This document shows, in pieces, positions 44,001 to 54,833 of a stretch of 64,000 nucleotides of DNA (the stretch's first letter is position 1; each line of letters begins with the position of its first letter). The notes under the pieces are model-generated. The model was not told the origin of the DNA, searched no databases, and saw only the letters and a list, made by a program, of their open reading frames with translations. The DNA comes from Harmothoe impar (Eukaryota; Annelida; Polychaeta; Phyllodocida; Polynoidae), in assembly GCA_947462335.1 (NCBI GenBank), contig OX381721.1, positions 41,132,488 through 41,196,487 on the forward strand. Reading direction: 5' to 3'. The translations under genes were made by a program, and so were the position numbers.

Positions 44001-46880
44001 CTGAACTCTGAATATTATTGAAGCCAATAATAAACCTTGCAATTGTATTATGGGGAGGGGTAGGTAACCCTGATACCTCATTTGCAATGCTAAAGATCAG
44101 ATTTTGTCAAAGACGGGCATACATGCAACATCTCAGGGTGCTGCTATGCAATCCCCTATATGGGGTATATGGTAGAACCTAATATCAAACTTTGAGGACA
44201 GATGAATACATATCTTGATATTAAACCAAATATTGAACCCAAATTTGACTTGAAGTACAGTATCCCTCTACCAGCTGTAGTAGATACACCTACCAGGGTG
44301 ATCTCAAGGACCCAGCTCACTCATTCTTTTTTTTTTGGAGGGGTGGCCCTCTTTTAACCACACCACTGTCCCACTCCCAGGCATGATACATACCATGAGA
44401 GGCAATGCTGTGCACTGTGCCACATGGAGGGAGGGTTGGGCTGATGGTTATACTGTGTAATATGGAGCCGAGGGGGGGGGGATTATTTCATGGCTATTAG
44501 TTTGGGGTGAGGGTGGGGATGGGGTGGAGGTGGGTCATAAGGGGTGGTTAACAGGAACAGGGAGCCCTCAAGAAAGGTTCAAACTATCAGACAGGTCTTA
44601 TATGTTAATACATTATTTCAGTATAGGGTAATTATAGAGGCGAAGGGGGGGGGGGGGAAGAGTTATCTGATGGCTATTGGTGCATGTTGGGAGGTGGGGG
44701 GGGGGGGGGGGGGGTCATAGAGGGGAGTTGACAGAAAGAGGGGACCCTCCAGAGGGTTTAATCTGCCTGATTAGGTGTCCTGAGGATCTTTTATGGCAGT
44801 ATAGGGATGTGATTGTAAGGGAGCAAATGCCTTCAAAATAGCTGATTTATCGGTATTTTACTGAGGACGAACCACCTCCCTAGAGGGGGAAACACCTCTA
44901 TAATCACAACAATATTACTTTAAATGCTCTCTTTGGGTCCCAAATGAAGGTTTCTGACCATTTTCATGAAGTCATGATTTGATTTTAGAAGGAATCTGAA
45001 AGCCTGAATTTTGGCTGTTTTCTCACTATTTGGCCGATCTTCGGACCCTATGTACGGGGGGGTCACGGGGGTCCGAAAAAAATATTTTTGTGATTTCCCG
45101 TGTTTTTGGACCCAAATGCATAGTTTGAGCCTGTCCCCGAAGAAAAGTAGATTTATCACCCCCCCCTACTTCTAGTATCTTGTTTCAGTGGTAACTGATT
45201 ATTTATGAATACCATGCAGATGAACGTCTATTGTTTTGCATACTTTATATGCCTTCCATCTGCACCACTGCCCACACCCAAAGCCCATTATCTCCTATGG
45301 GATGGATACGATTCAGGTGTTCTGTCTATGAATTCATTTATACATGGCGTATATATACAGGCAAAACACAGCTCTCTACTTTGGGCATGATATGAGACAT
45401 TTTATCTCCATAAATGTGGACAGCATACTGTGCTGGTTCATTTTTCTGACTGTGTACAACCCGATAAGGTTTTCCAAAGAAAATCTAGTTGACACCTATG
45501 TTACTGTTATGACTATAGACTTATTTGTATAAAGGGCATTTCAAATTGACATTGCTGCATCTTCACTTTAAACATCATATTACACATATAAGCTCGATGT
45601 GTGGTATACGAGTTTCTTATCCTGCCTCTTAATTCCATTCAAAAGGTTTCCCTCTCTTTGACCCGATAAGTTTATGACTCTAGCCCTGGGTTATCCTAGA
45701 AATGAATACCTCACCTAGGTTCGCATTGTTCTATACAATGTCCACTATTGCAGTATGGTAAACTGTTAGAATTAACACGATGGATATGTTTCCTGGTAGT
45801 ATAAACAGCCGATTATCTATCCTGTGCCCCTCTTTGTATATACTGAGACCTCATCACCTAGAGTATATTGTAAATAGTATAAGTACGGCAACAATGGGAG
45901 TTCAATCAATCAATAAAAGTAAGAGGGTGGACCGTAGTGGAGAGATATACTCCATGGATCTTTTGTGGTGATGAACAATGTGGTTTCGAAATAAGGCCAA
46001 TAGCATCTCCAGGAGGGAGTTCTAGTTGAGTTCTAGTAGAGCTATAAGAGGCTTCACCCTGGTTAAAAGAATGCACATGACCAGCGGGCTCATCTAATAC
46101 TAGAGTGCTCCTCTGCAGGCTTGGGCCAAAGTGAATGGCTCCCGGACATTATGAAGTGGGCTAAATCAGGTAGCTGAGTAGCTGGGATTGGATATGTCTA
46201 ATTGGAAGCTTTAAGAGTATTAGCTGGGGACAGTATGATGGTCACATGCTACTTGACTCAATCAGTCTCTACTGTTTTTGACATGTGCTAGAAACCTGTG
46301 GTGATAATGAATGGATATGTTTTTATCCAACCAAGTTCACAAATACTGCAATCTTCCAGTAGATAAGATTAGTTTTATGTCTCGTAGCACACTGACAGCA
46401 TGTTCTCTATCTCAAATTATAAAATGGGAAATACTAAATTTAACATTGGCCCTGACTTGTTAGGTCAGAATCTATATACTATAACAACTATGTACCGCAG
46501 CAACAAATTCGATTGAAATAATATATTTTTTCATTAAATAATTTCGTTAGTACATAAATCAGCATTTTAAGATGGCTCTTCAGGAAATATTATTGCTGTA
46601 ACTATTAAATGAAGATGTTATCAATCAATATATAAACCTATAAAAACCTAGACTCGCTCCGGGACCAAATTATAGTCTGGCCCAGTACAGCCGCTGCTAA
46701 CTATGCTAAAGTTTGTGGTTGATAAATGAGAGAAGCCATACCCTTGCACCTCCTTTGTGATGCATAACAGCTATATGTGAATAAGCTGGAAGTGGCAATG
46801 CTTAGCTCACTTTTGTTGTCTACCCTTAATGACTTGGCTTCATCATCATTATCCACAGCTCTGTACATCATGTGTATAAT
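41085..46880. repeat. Segmental duplication block A (with module G, copy 5)
   Basis: Matches block B (47540-51130) in order and orientation. Landmarks are 'gataatgaagaggctgcagcagcaaggg' (41135 against 47578), 'ctgcattcatgcacc', 'gacaggacggtctatgtgta' (42365 against 48813), 'gaagtggcaatgc' and 'ctatgctaaagtttgtggttg' (46700 against 50948). Without the foldback insert at 42663-45169, A is about 3.3 kb and B is about 3.6 kb. Short ORFs are not kept between A and B, so I find no gene. It carries module G of the tandem unit. Confidence 0.75.
42663..45169. mobile_element. Foldback element 4 with 5-bp target duplication
   Basis: Arms of about 550 bp (42663-43215 and 44610-45169) are inverted copies. 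They share 'cagggacaggctcaaactat', 'ggtcagaaaccttcatttgg', 'taccgataaatcagct' and 'caatagccatcagataactc' or their complements. Ends read GTAGGGGGG...CCCCCCTAC, and TTCTA is duplicated on both sides (42658-42662, 45170-45174). The paralogous block B has an uninterrupted site near 49120-49140. The 100-aa and 79-aa ORFs in the two arms are mirror copies of arm sequence (both contain RLKLCIW and MKMVRNLHLGPKESI). They are probably incidental, though the open frame is kept in both arms. Confidence 0.85.
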
Positions 46881-47540
46881 GTAAATAAAGCATTGGTTCC
46901 ATGAGAAATTCCCAAGTTTGTGCAAAGGTTTAACATTAGTAAAACATGCAGATTTCTCCTTAAATCTGCCACTGATCAAATACAAATAATATTATAACCT
47001 TAAAGCCCAAGCTCTCCTATAAATAGGGCTGAGTACCTGTCCCGACTGCGCCCTGACTGTCGGTGGCGGGGTACCGAGACCTGCAGGTTTGAGGAATCTA
47101 ATGTTACTCACCATGTTGTCTTGATATGAGATCGGACAACTTACATGTCAGATAGTGAGGTCATTATCTTCAAAGTGGACTGTTATGGCTTTCTAAATCA
47201 GGTTTACTCTTAGATATTTGGCTATTATTTGCTGGAATATGAGGCAAACTATGAACATAAGGTGTTTTTTTCTGCTGCTAAAATACCCTTTTTGACACTC
47301 GTTGATACTTGATTTGATATAAACATCATTTTCTCTTATTGGGCCAGACAGAATGGCACATTTAACCATAAAGGCAACTATGAAACAATTTGAGATGAGA
47401 CATTCTTAAGATGGCCACTCTCCACAAATTGGTCAACATACCAGGCCATTAGCCCGTGCGGCTAGCTTTCATTTGCACTCCCTCCCCTCTCCCTAACCCT
47501 AAAGGTTCACAAGCCAGAATCTAACCTGTTCTAGGCCAAT
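46880..47540. repeat. Spacer between blocks, with module F copy 6
   Basis: Around 47070-47190, 'ggtttgaggaatctaatg', 'gatatgagatcgg' and 'atgtcagatagtgagg' follow module F (compare 36885-36985). The rest is unrecognised. Confidence 0.45.
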
Positions 47541-50500
47541 CAGATGTGGGCGTCTGTCTGTGGTGAGGGGTGGAAGATGATAATGAAGAGGCTGGAGCAG
47601 CAAGGGATTCACTTAAAGAAGAAACTAGTTAGCCCTTTAAGGGCAGCAAAGCTCTTTACTGCATCATGTCCTTTATCCTCATGATGCCCAAATGTAGCAA
47701 GTAGACCTGCCAGTGCTGCGTTCATGCACCGTGCCCACTCTAAGGCAGTGTATCAACCCTGTAGGATTGGCCTAATGCTTGAATACAGCCTTAGTGAGTA
47801 ACTCATCAGGACTGCATCCATACACCATGGCAATACAGGTCAGAATGCATCAATGCACCGTGTTGTCATTAGAGGGTTAATTGTGCTTATACAGCTGACA
47901 GGAAACAGTCTTATACAGCCAGAGGGGGAGCAAATAGGTTCAGTTATGTGTCTGAAGTCACCAACCCCACTAGTGGCCTGTGAACTTTGAGTGCCTAAAA
48001 GCCCACAACTAACTAACCCTCCATCAACCGTCGCAATGAAGCGAGGACCAGTACTCTGGTGGTTATGTAGGGTGGGTGGGGGTCTAATCTTTTTTCCGTT
48101 GTGGTGAGCCTTCAAATCAGGATCATGATGAGGGGATGTGCCAGATAGTTAGAGCGGTCAAATTGCTGAGTGTTTTATCAAAATGTTGATAATATTTTCC
48201 AACCAATGCAAAATTTACCTGTGATTATCTGGTCCTACTTTACTAGCTAGTATCTGGTGTGGAGCAATAAGGAATGAAAGTACATGAAAGATACATAATG
48301 TATTTCATAAGCCTTTATCAGTGTATGTAAATAGTGTTATTCTGTACACCCATAGGGACGTTCTATGGTACCTTGACAAATATACCATGAAATATGCATA
48401 ATCCTACATAGTCTGAACATATTACATGCCCTTACAGCTCCATTTTCTTATCCCTTTTTTCACTTTTGTATAATGATATTGGATTCACCACAACATGTAT
48501 TCAGGATACATATGCAGCTTTAAAACTGTGCAGGATATGTTTGTCAATGCACCATGAAAGATTCATTCACATTTACATTCTGTACACTACCTCCCGAATA
48601 ATGTCCTTAGTACATTTCCCCCAACATCCTTTAATTTCCTTACCATAATGAGTGACCTTTTCTCTTTTCTACCGTGCAAAGGTGAATCAGACAGAATAAG
48701 CCATCTGTTTCAGGTATTTCTATGAATTGGCCCATAAGGATGTTTATCACATGTCAGGAAGATGTAACAATAAAGAGCACAGTGACTTTCCTGTCAAAGG
48801 GAACAGACTGTGACAGGATGGTCTATGTGTACATAACAATTCCTATGGCATTTGATAAACAAAAGACAGAAACCTCCCGACCAGCTAGATTAAGTCTTTG
48901 AACAAGTTTATTCCCTCATAACATTTTGATGTATGATGTAAAAGAAATACTACTTTGGCTTCATTTTGTCTTCAATCCCTGAATCTGTCATAATCCCCAG
49001 AGGACTATGTCATTGATATTCTTTACTTGGTCCACGATTTTTCTTCACTAATAATATTCGCTTAAGACTATATGAAACATGTGATATTTGCTGCCAACCT
49101 TTCCTTTGATAAATATTGTATTTTTTTTAGTATATTATCACTGGTCATTGCTTATTCATGATAGATAGAAGCCCAAATGGTGCCATATGAGTTCTCTGAT
49201 CCTACTGCTATCAAACAGCCCAATAGTTTCATGACTCTGTACTAGACTAGCATAGTTTCTGACGGTTTTCCCCAATGTCTACTAGCCTGGCCGCTTCGTG
49301 TAAGTGTATGGGCCTGTGTATAAAGTAATATAGATTATATGATCCTGACAGCTTCAGTAGGTCTTTATAGGTACAATAATTGAATGGTTTACCCACCAGT
49401 AGACCTCACCTGGCCAATTACCTCATACCTCTACAAGTTGTATACATATACCGGTACCTGTGTTTGGCAGGGGTCAACCATAACATTTTTCACATTATCA
49501 TCTGTATCCACAAATCTTAAGATCAAAGGATATTAATGCTAATCCTTACTTGGCTTTAACATCAGCCAAAAATATGGCTTTAAATCTATCCTCTTCATCC
49601 CACGTTGAATTGCCTTATCAGCTTTGGTATAAATCTTCAATTCAATTTAATTTGAGAGGACATTTTGTAGATTTTATTTCATTTGATATAATCCTACATA
49701 CAATAACTTCATCTCAAGCAGCATTGAATAATCACAAAATTGGTTGGGACAGCCTTAGAAAGTCCATTCAATCAATGAGAAATAAGATGATGGAGAGATC
49801 TACTCAATAGATGTTTTGAGGTAATGGATATTTGACGAGGGGGTGTCTCAAATTAAAGTCAATGGTATCTCTAGGAGAGCGAGTGTATTTGAGTATGGGT
49901 CGTTGAGTGTCTAAACCAGAACTCTATGAGGCTTTACCACTGGTTAATGGGATGTACATTGACAAGAGGGATCAGCTCAGCTACTGCTCAGCCTGGCTTG
50001 AGCTGAAGCAAAGAGCTCTGGGGTATTATGAAGGGGACCGAAGCAGGTAGCTGAGTGGCTGGGATTGAATATGTCTACAGGGAGCTTTAAGAGTATCATT
50101 CGGTGACAGCAGGATGGTCTCTTCCTACTTGACACGTTATCAGCCTATTCCCATGTGCCAAAACTACTGTATTATTATAGATGGGTATCTTTTATTTAAA
50201 CAATCTCGTGATTACAAAAGTTAAATGCTCTATTTCTTTGGTAGCACACAGACCGTAGATTGGACCCTTGCTTGTTGTTATAATTATTTTATTGTTGTCA
50301 TAATTATTTTTTAAAAAGGGGAGAGGGGCAGAAACATGTGGTTATCACTTCCTTTAGCATTTTCACTAGCTCTGGTTATGAAATAGGAAATGCTAAACAT
50401 AACATTGATATATAAAACAACTAAACTTAGGGAGTGATCATATTTTAACAACAGGGGGAGTGGTGGGTTTCCGTGCGGAGCGTGCGAAATTTTTTACACC

Positions 50501-51130
50501 CCCCCCCCGGTCAAGGGGTCAAAATCGACCCGCCCCCTTAGGGTCGAAAATTGGCTCGCGCGTGGACCCTTTGAAGCATAGTAACCGGCGGGCTTTTTGG
50601 CTAAAACAGGTTAAAAAAAAATTTTGTCCCCCCCCCCGGTCAAGGGGTCCAATTTGTTTTGCCCCCCCCCCCCTCAAACCCACATCCCCCCCCCCCGTTG
50701 ATAATAAATGATCACTCCCTAAGTACCACAGCAATATATTAAATTGAGTTAAAGAGTCTGCTCTGCAATCGTTATTCCAGCAATGGTATCTTTATCCTTG
50801 ATACAAGAATGAATATCTTAAGATGGCCCTTCAAGATCCTGATTGCCTTAACTAATTAATGAGGCCACTATCAATCAGAACCTTGTCCTATTAAAACCTA
50901 GACTAGCCTCAGGACCATACCATGGTCTGGTCCATACAGCAGCTGATAACTATGCTAAAGTTTGTGGTTGATAAATGAAGAGATCCGCTCCCTTGCACCT
51001 CCTTTGTAATGCATTCCAGCTAGATGTCATTAAGAGGGAAGTGGCCATGGTATGCCCTTTTTTGTTGTCTGCCCATAATGACATTGCTTCATCATAATTA
51101 TCCATGGCTCTATATATCATCTGTGTCTTT
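47540..51130. repeat. Segmental duplication block B
   Basis: Second copy of block A, lacking foldback element 4 but carrying its own 298-bp insertion at 50426-50723. Divergence from A is considerable, with many substitutions and small gaps, so the duplication is old. No coding sequence is conserved. Confidence 0.75.
50426..50723. mobile_element. MITE with TTAGGGAGTGATCAT termini
   Basis: Inverted ends of about 30 bp: CTTAGGGAGTGATCAT at 50426-50441 and ATGATCACTCCCTAAG at 50708-50723, continuing into 'caac(a/g)ggggg'. Block A has the uninterrupted site at about 46485-46500 ('acaactatgtaccgcag'). The interior is dominated by C-runs and repeated 'ccccggtcaaggggtc' (50506-50521 and 50634-50649). 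No coding capacity. Related-looking 'accactccctaa' ends occur at 58770 and 63963. Confidence 0.75.
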
Positions 51131-53405
51131 GATTTTTACTGGAAATTGAATAGCTTATTTCATTTGCTTCCACAGCTCCTACATTGCTAAAAACATTTAT
51201 ACCACTCTAATTATGACCAAATAGGATCCAAGTCCTAGCGTGAAGACATGAGATAAAATAATCCATTTTAATGAACATAATGAACCCCAGATTACCCATT
51301 TTCCCTCGTTGTAGTGCAACGGCTTCTAAATTGCTTTGTACAATTATAGCAATTTCCCAAATAGGCAGTTTTCGTCGATTGCTATTGATCTAATCATTTC
51401 TTCTCATTGATTTAAAAATGCAGGCTATGCCAGAGTGCTTACAGTTTGCAATGCTTATAAAGTTATGATCTAAGAGTAAAGGTAGACCTACCAAGTGTTT
51501 ATATTGATGATACGTTTGTATCTATACTGTTGAGACAAGGTTTAGTGCCACAATTCAAGATTGATAACGATACCCTTGATTATGGCATCAGCGTATCAAA
51601 CTTATTTTCTTATTTTTATGTTACGGTGTGTTACAACTTAGGTGGCAGACTTTTATGAATAAACATCTATCGCTAGCATAAAATGTAATGATGCCGGCGA
51701 TAGAGGGAAAGGGTAGGAAATAGTAAGAGGGGTGAAACATGAGAGAAAATAATATAAGGCGGATCAGTGTCACAGGTTAGGGTCAGAGGTCTGGCACTAT
51801 AAATATACCTGCAGGTCGTATTACACTAGCAAATGGAGAAGCATGAATGCAAAGAACTACACTGATAATCTGTAGGCTTGAGAGGTTAGTCAATAGCAGC
51901 TATCGCAGGTCAGTCATAGGAATATTCCTCATGCATTAATTAATCAAAATAACGAAATTACATTTAAAGAAGCTAAACAAAATAGACTAATCTGAGGGAC
52001 ACGGTTTCGCCGAAAATGACGTAGTCTTATCTGCTCTGATTTATAACCAAATAATTACATGCAATTATTCTGCACACTAACTTTAATACTCCTAAAAGTA
52101 AAAATTCTAAGGTGGGTTAGTCAGTATTAACTAAAATGACAAAGCTAACACGGGTTGGGTGTGTAGGGAGCCAGAAATTGACTTGGAGAACTCAGCCATA
52201 TTCTAAATCCATAGATTTTCAGTGTACCCTAAACAGCTAAATATTCTGCAGTATAGAAAAGCAAACTTAGGTATCTGTACATACAAGAGCAGATAGGCCT
52301 ATAATCGGTGCTGTGACAATGGAGGTTTTTTATTATTCATAATTATATTGTACATACTGGGACAGGAGAGGACCGGATGCATAATGTACTTAGAATAATG
52401 ATGCATGCAGTACACCATTAGGCCTAATGAGCTACCCAAGGCAAAGAACTGTAAAATTAAATTTACTTAAAGCCCCTTGTACTATTCTCGAGACACTGCC
52501 TATCTTATTGTAATAACAAAACATGCCCGGTCATAAATTGACACAAATCAACGTGAAGCAAGGATAATTTAGACGGGGGATATTGATTTGAAATAATTCA
52601 TGTGTCGTTGGCGACAATCTAATGGATCCATCGCTTAAGTCGGCCGGAAGAATCGATAGACATGTTAATTTGCAATGGCAATTTAATGAAGATGTGGAGA
52701 TCCCTTAAGTAGGGATTAGTCAGATGACTGGATTATTTTAGTCACTTTGGTTCAAATAAAAAGGAATTTATCCACTACACTAAGAGAACAAAGTGTGTGT
52801 GTGTGGGGTGGGGGGGGGGGGGGTTGTAATCCCCTCAACTATGGTATAATATCATCACACACAAAGCAACTCAAAAAAGTCTGGTTAAGTTGATGGTAGC
52901 TCGGCATGCATTTCTATGAAGATGTTTTATCCTTATCCTGAGAGAATTGCTACTTCAACTTCCATTTCCATAACTGGTCTACAATAAATCAGCTAAACAA
53001 AGCACTTAATGGCAAAATCGTACATTTTCCGTCCCAAGGCATAGGGTAAGGGACAACTGATCAAAGAATAATATTTCCTAAGGAGGTTCTTTCTCAAAGA
53101 TCCCATTTGCCTGTGGCTCGGCTATCAGGTCGTATAACACTTACAAATTCGATCTACCATGCATCTCTACCCCTCCTTAATGTGCAGGCAATAAAATGTA
53201 ATCCACTTTGCTTTATTACGATGCTGTTCAGCCATATCTGAAATATGTCAGAATTGGATCAGGATACTAGTGTTGTATATAGCTTAACAACCTATTCTTC
53301 TTGCCCAATACAAACTGTCTATCCTGTGCTGTGATGATTGTCCTATATATAAGATATGCCATACATGTGATGCCCTTATCTAACAGGCTTATTTGTCTTC
53401 TCCTC
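51130..53405. other. Non-coding DNA upstream of the receptor gene
   Basis: No recognisable coding exon. A GT-run plus G-run lies at 52795-52823. A pyrimidine tract ending in CAG at 53407-53409 ('ttgtcttctcctcacag') looks like a splice acceptor, so an upstream exon of an unseen transcript may exist. Confidence 0.4.
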
Positions 53406-53574
53406 ACAGGGTGCTGTCTGAATGCCAGCTAAGCCAGAAGCCAACTCCTCCTGCCTGCCCTTCATCCTGTCACCCAGGGATAGCCTGACACTGACATCCA
53501 GGCCATACAAGTGCCTCTCAAGCCGGACAAGGAGGTCCTCTCTGGACCCCAACCCATCTCCAGCCCATGGTCAT

Positions 53575-53870
53575 CACTGCGCAGGTCATATCCATGACGT
53601 CATTGCGCAGGCGCAGTGGTCACGATCCCAGAGGGCACCGCGTGACGGAAATGCCGTTCTAGACATGCGCAAGGAGCATGGGGATGTATCTGAGCATCTG
53701 ATTGGAAGAGCCCTGTCACGTGGTGGACGAGGAGTGTTCTGATTGGACAGAGGGTGGTTCATCGGGATCTGTATCACGCGTGGGGTGTACTTCCGGCAGG
53801 GGCATGCTGTTAGCTCTCTGACAGAGGTCTGACAGTTCCTTCTGTCAAAGTCTGGTATCAAGATGGCACT
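53575..53870 (+). promoter_or_regulatory. Candidate GC-rich promoter (CRE, NRF1, CCAAT, E-box, YY1)
   Basis: Within 300 bp of locally CpG-rich DNA lie a perfect CRE TGACGTCA (53595-53602) and an NRF1-type TGCGCAGGCGCA (53604-53615). Further TGCGCA half sites are at 53578 and 53665. There are two reverse CCAAT boxes ATTGG (53701-53705, 53742-53746), an E-box CACGTG (53717-53722) and a YY1-type CAAGATGGC (53859-53867). This set and order, with YY1 last, is characteristic of TATA-less animal promoters firing to the right. The next gene downstream is the receptor ORF at 54834, so this may be its promoter, with the stretch between as 5' UTR or intron. The transcription start was not determined. 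Confidence 0.6.
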
Positions 53871-54833
53871 AGCCCAAAACTGACACACATCCAGGACAGA
53901 CATAGGGCCAATGTATCATGTCTCTGTTCAAACATCCTGTCAGACTTTATTATACCCAGACTGGCAGGCCTGAAAGAAGGCGCAGGAACATAGGTCAACC
54001 TTGTTAAAATCACTGTGGATTCAGTCGTCAAACTTCATCTATCGGTGAACTAATGAAGACTATGATATAAAGATGATATAAGCCATATAGTTTCTGATGG
54101 TGCTGGCTTCAATCTGCCCACCCCACCCCCTCCTCCTCACATCAACTCAAAATTCATTTCCTCCCAGGGTAGCTGTGGGGAATCTCATTAGAACAACAAT
54201 TGAATTGGGTATACAGCTGTATTGTAAACCCGCAATGGCTCAATGATGAAGGCATACAGATGCCAGGGTGAAGTATGATCTCATTACATACACCACTGAT
54301 ATCACAGGATTGAAATAAGGACCCACACATTGTAATGTAAACCAATCTCTGTTGGTAATAGTGCTGTGCAGGTTAGACTAATGTACGAGATGCAGCTCAA
54401 AATGTTTATATTATCCTGAAATAAGAGACGCCACGGTGTATAATCATGACAACTGGGGTTTACCATACGGGATGGCTGAACCTGCTATCAATCGGAGGGC
54501 AGAGCCTGTGAAAATATAGAATCAAGCACACAATATTCCTTATTTTATAGATGCATATGCTGTGCATGTTTGAGTTTTAACATTTATGTATGAGTATAGT
54601 CTCCTGAGTTACAAAATGATTTACCAAAAGTTGCCATGCAGTCTATGATGTCTCCAGTTAATTGCTGATAAAGTTGATATTACAAGCTTTGATGTGGCAA
54701 TAACTATGATGGAGAAACATTTCTCCATGTTATACATTTCTGAATATCCAAATGTTGATATTTCTTGAACTGTCAACAACTCAAACAAGGAGGTGGCAGT
54801 ATCTTGCCATCAGACCGATAACATAGTGTCACT
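53871..54833 (+). other. Presumed 5' UTR or intron of the receptor gene
   Basis: No coding frame continues from the promoter to the receptor start. Several short upstream ATGs occur. A first-intron or long-leader arrangement is possible; splice sites could not be fixed by eye. Confidence 0.35.

Noticed and set aside
42621..45159. ORFs of 100 and 79 codons in the two arms as a duplicated gene
   Set aside because: They lie in the inverted arms of a foldback element, so similarity is expected; there is no recognisable domain.
53422..53903. Open frames of about 105 codons on both strands over the GC-rich region
   Set aside because: CpG-rich DNA has few stops. The region is better explained as a promoter, and neither product has a known domain.
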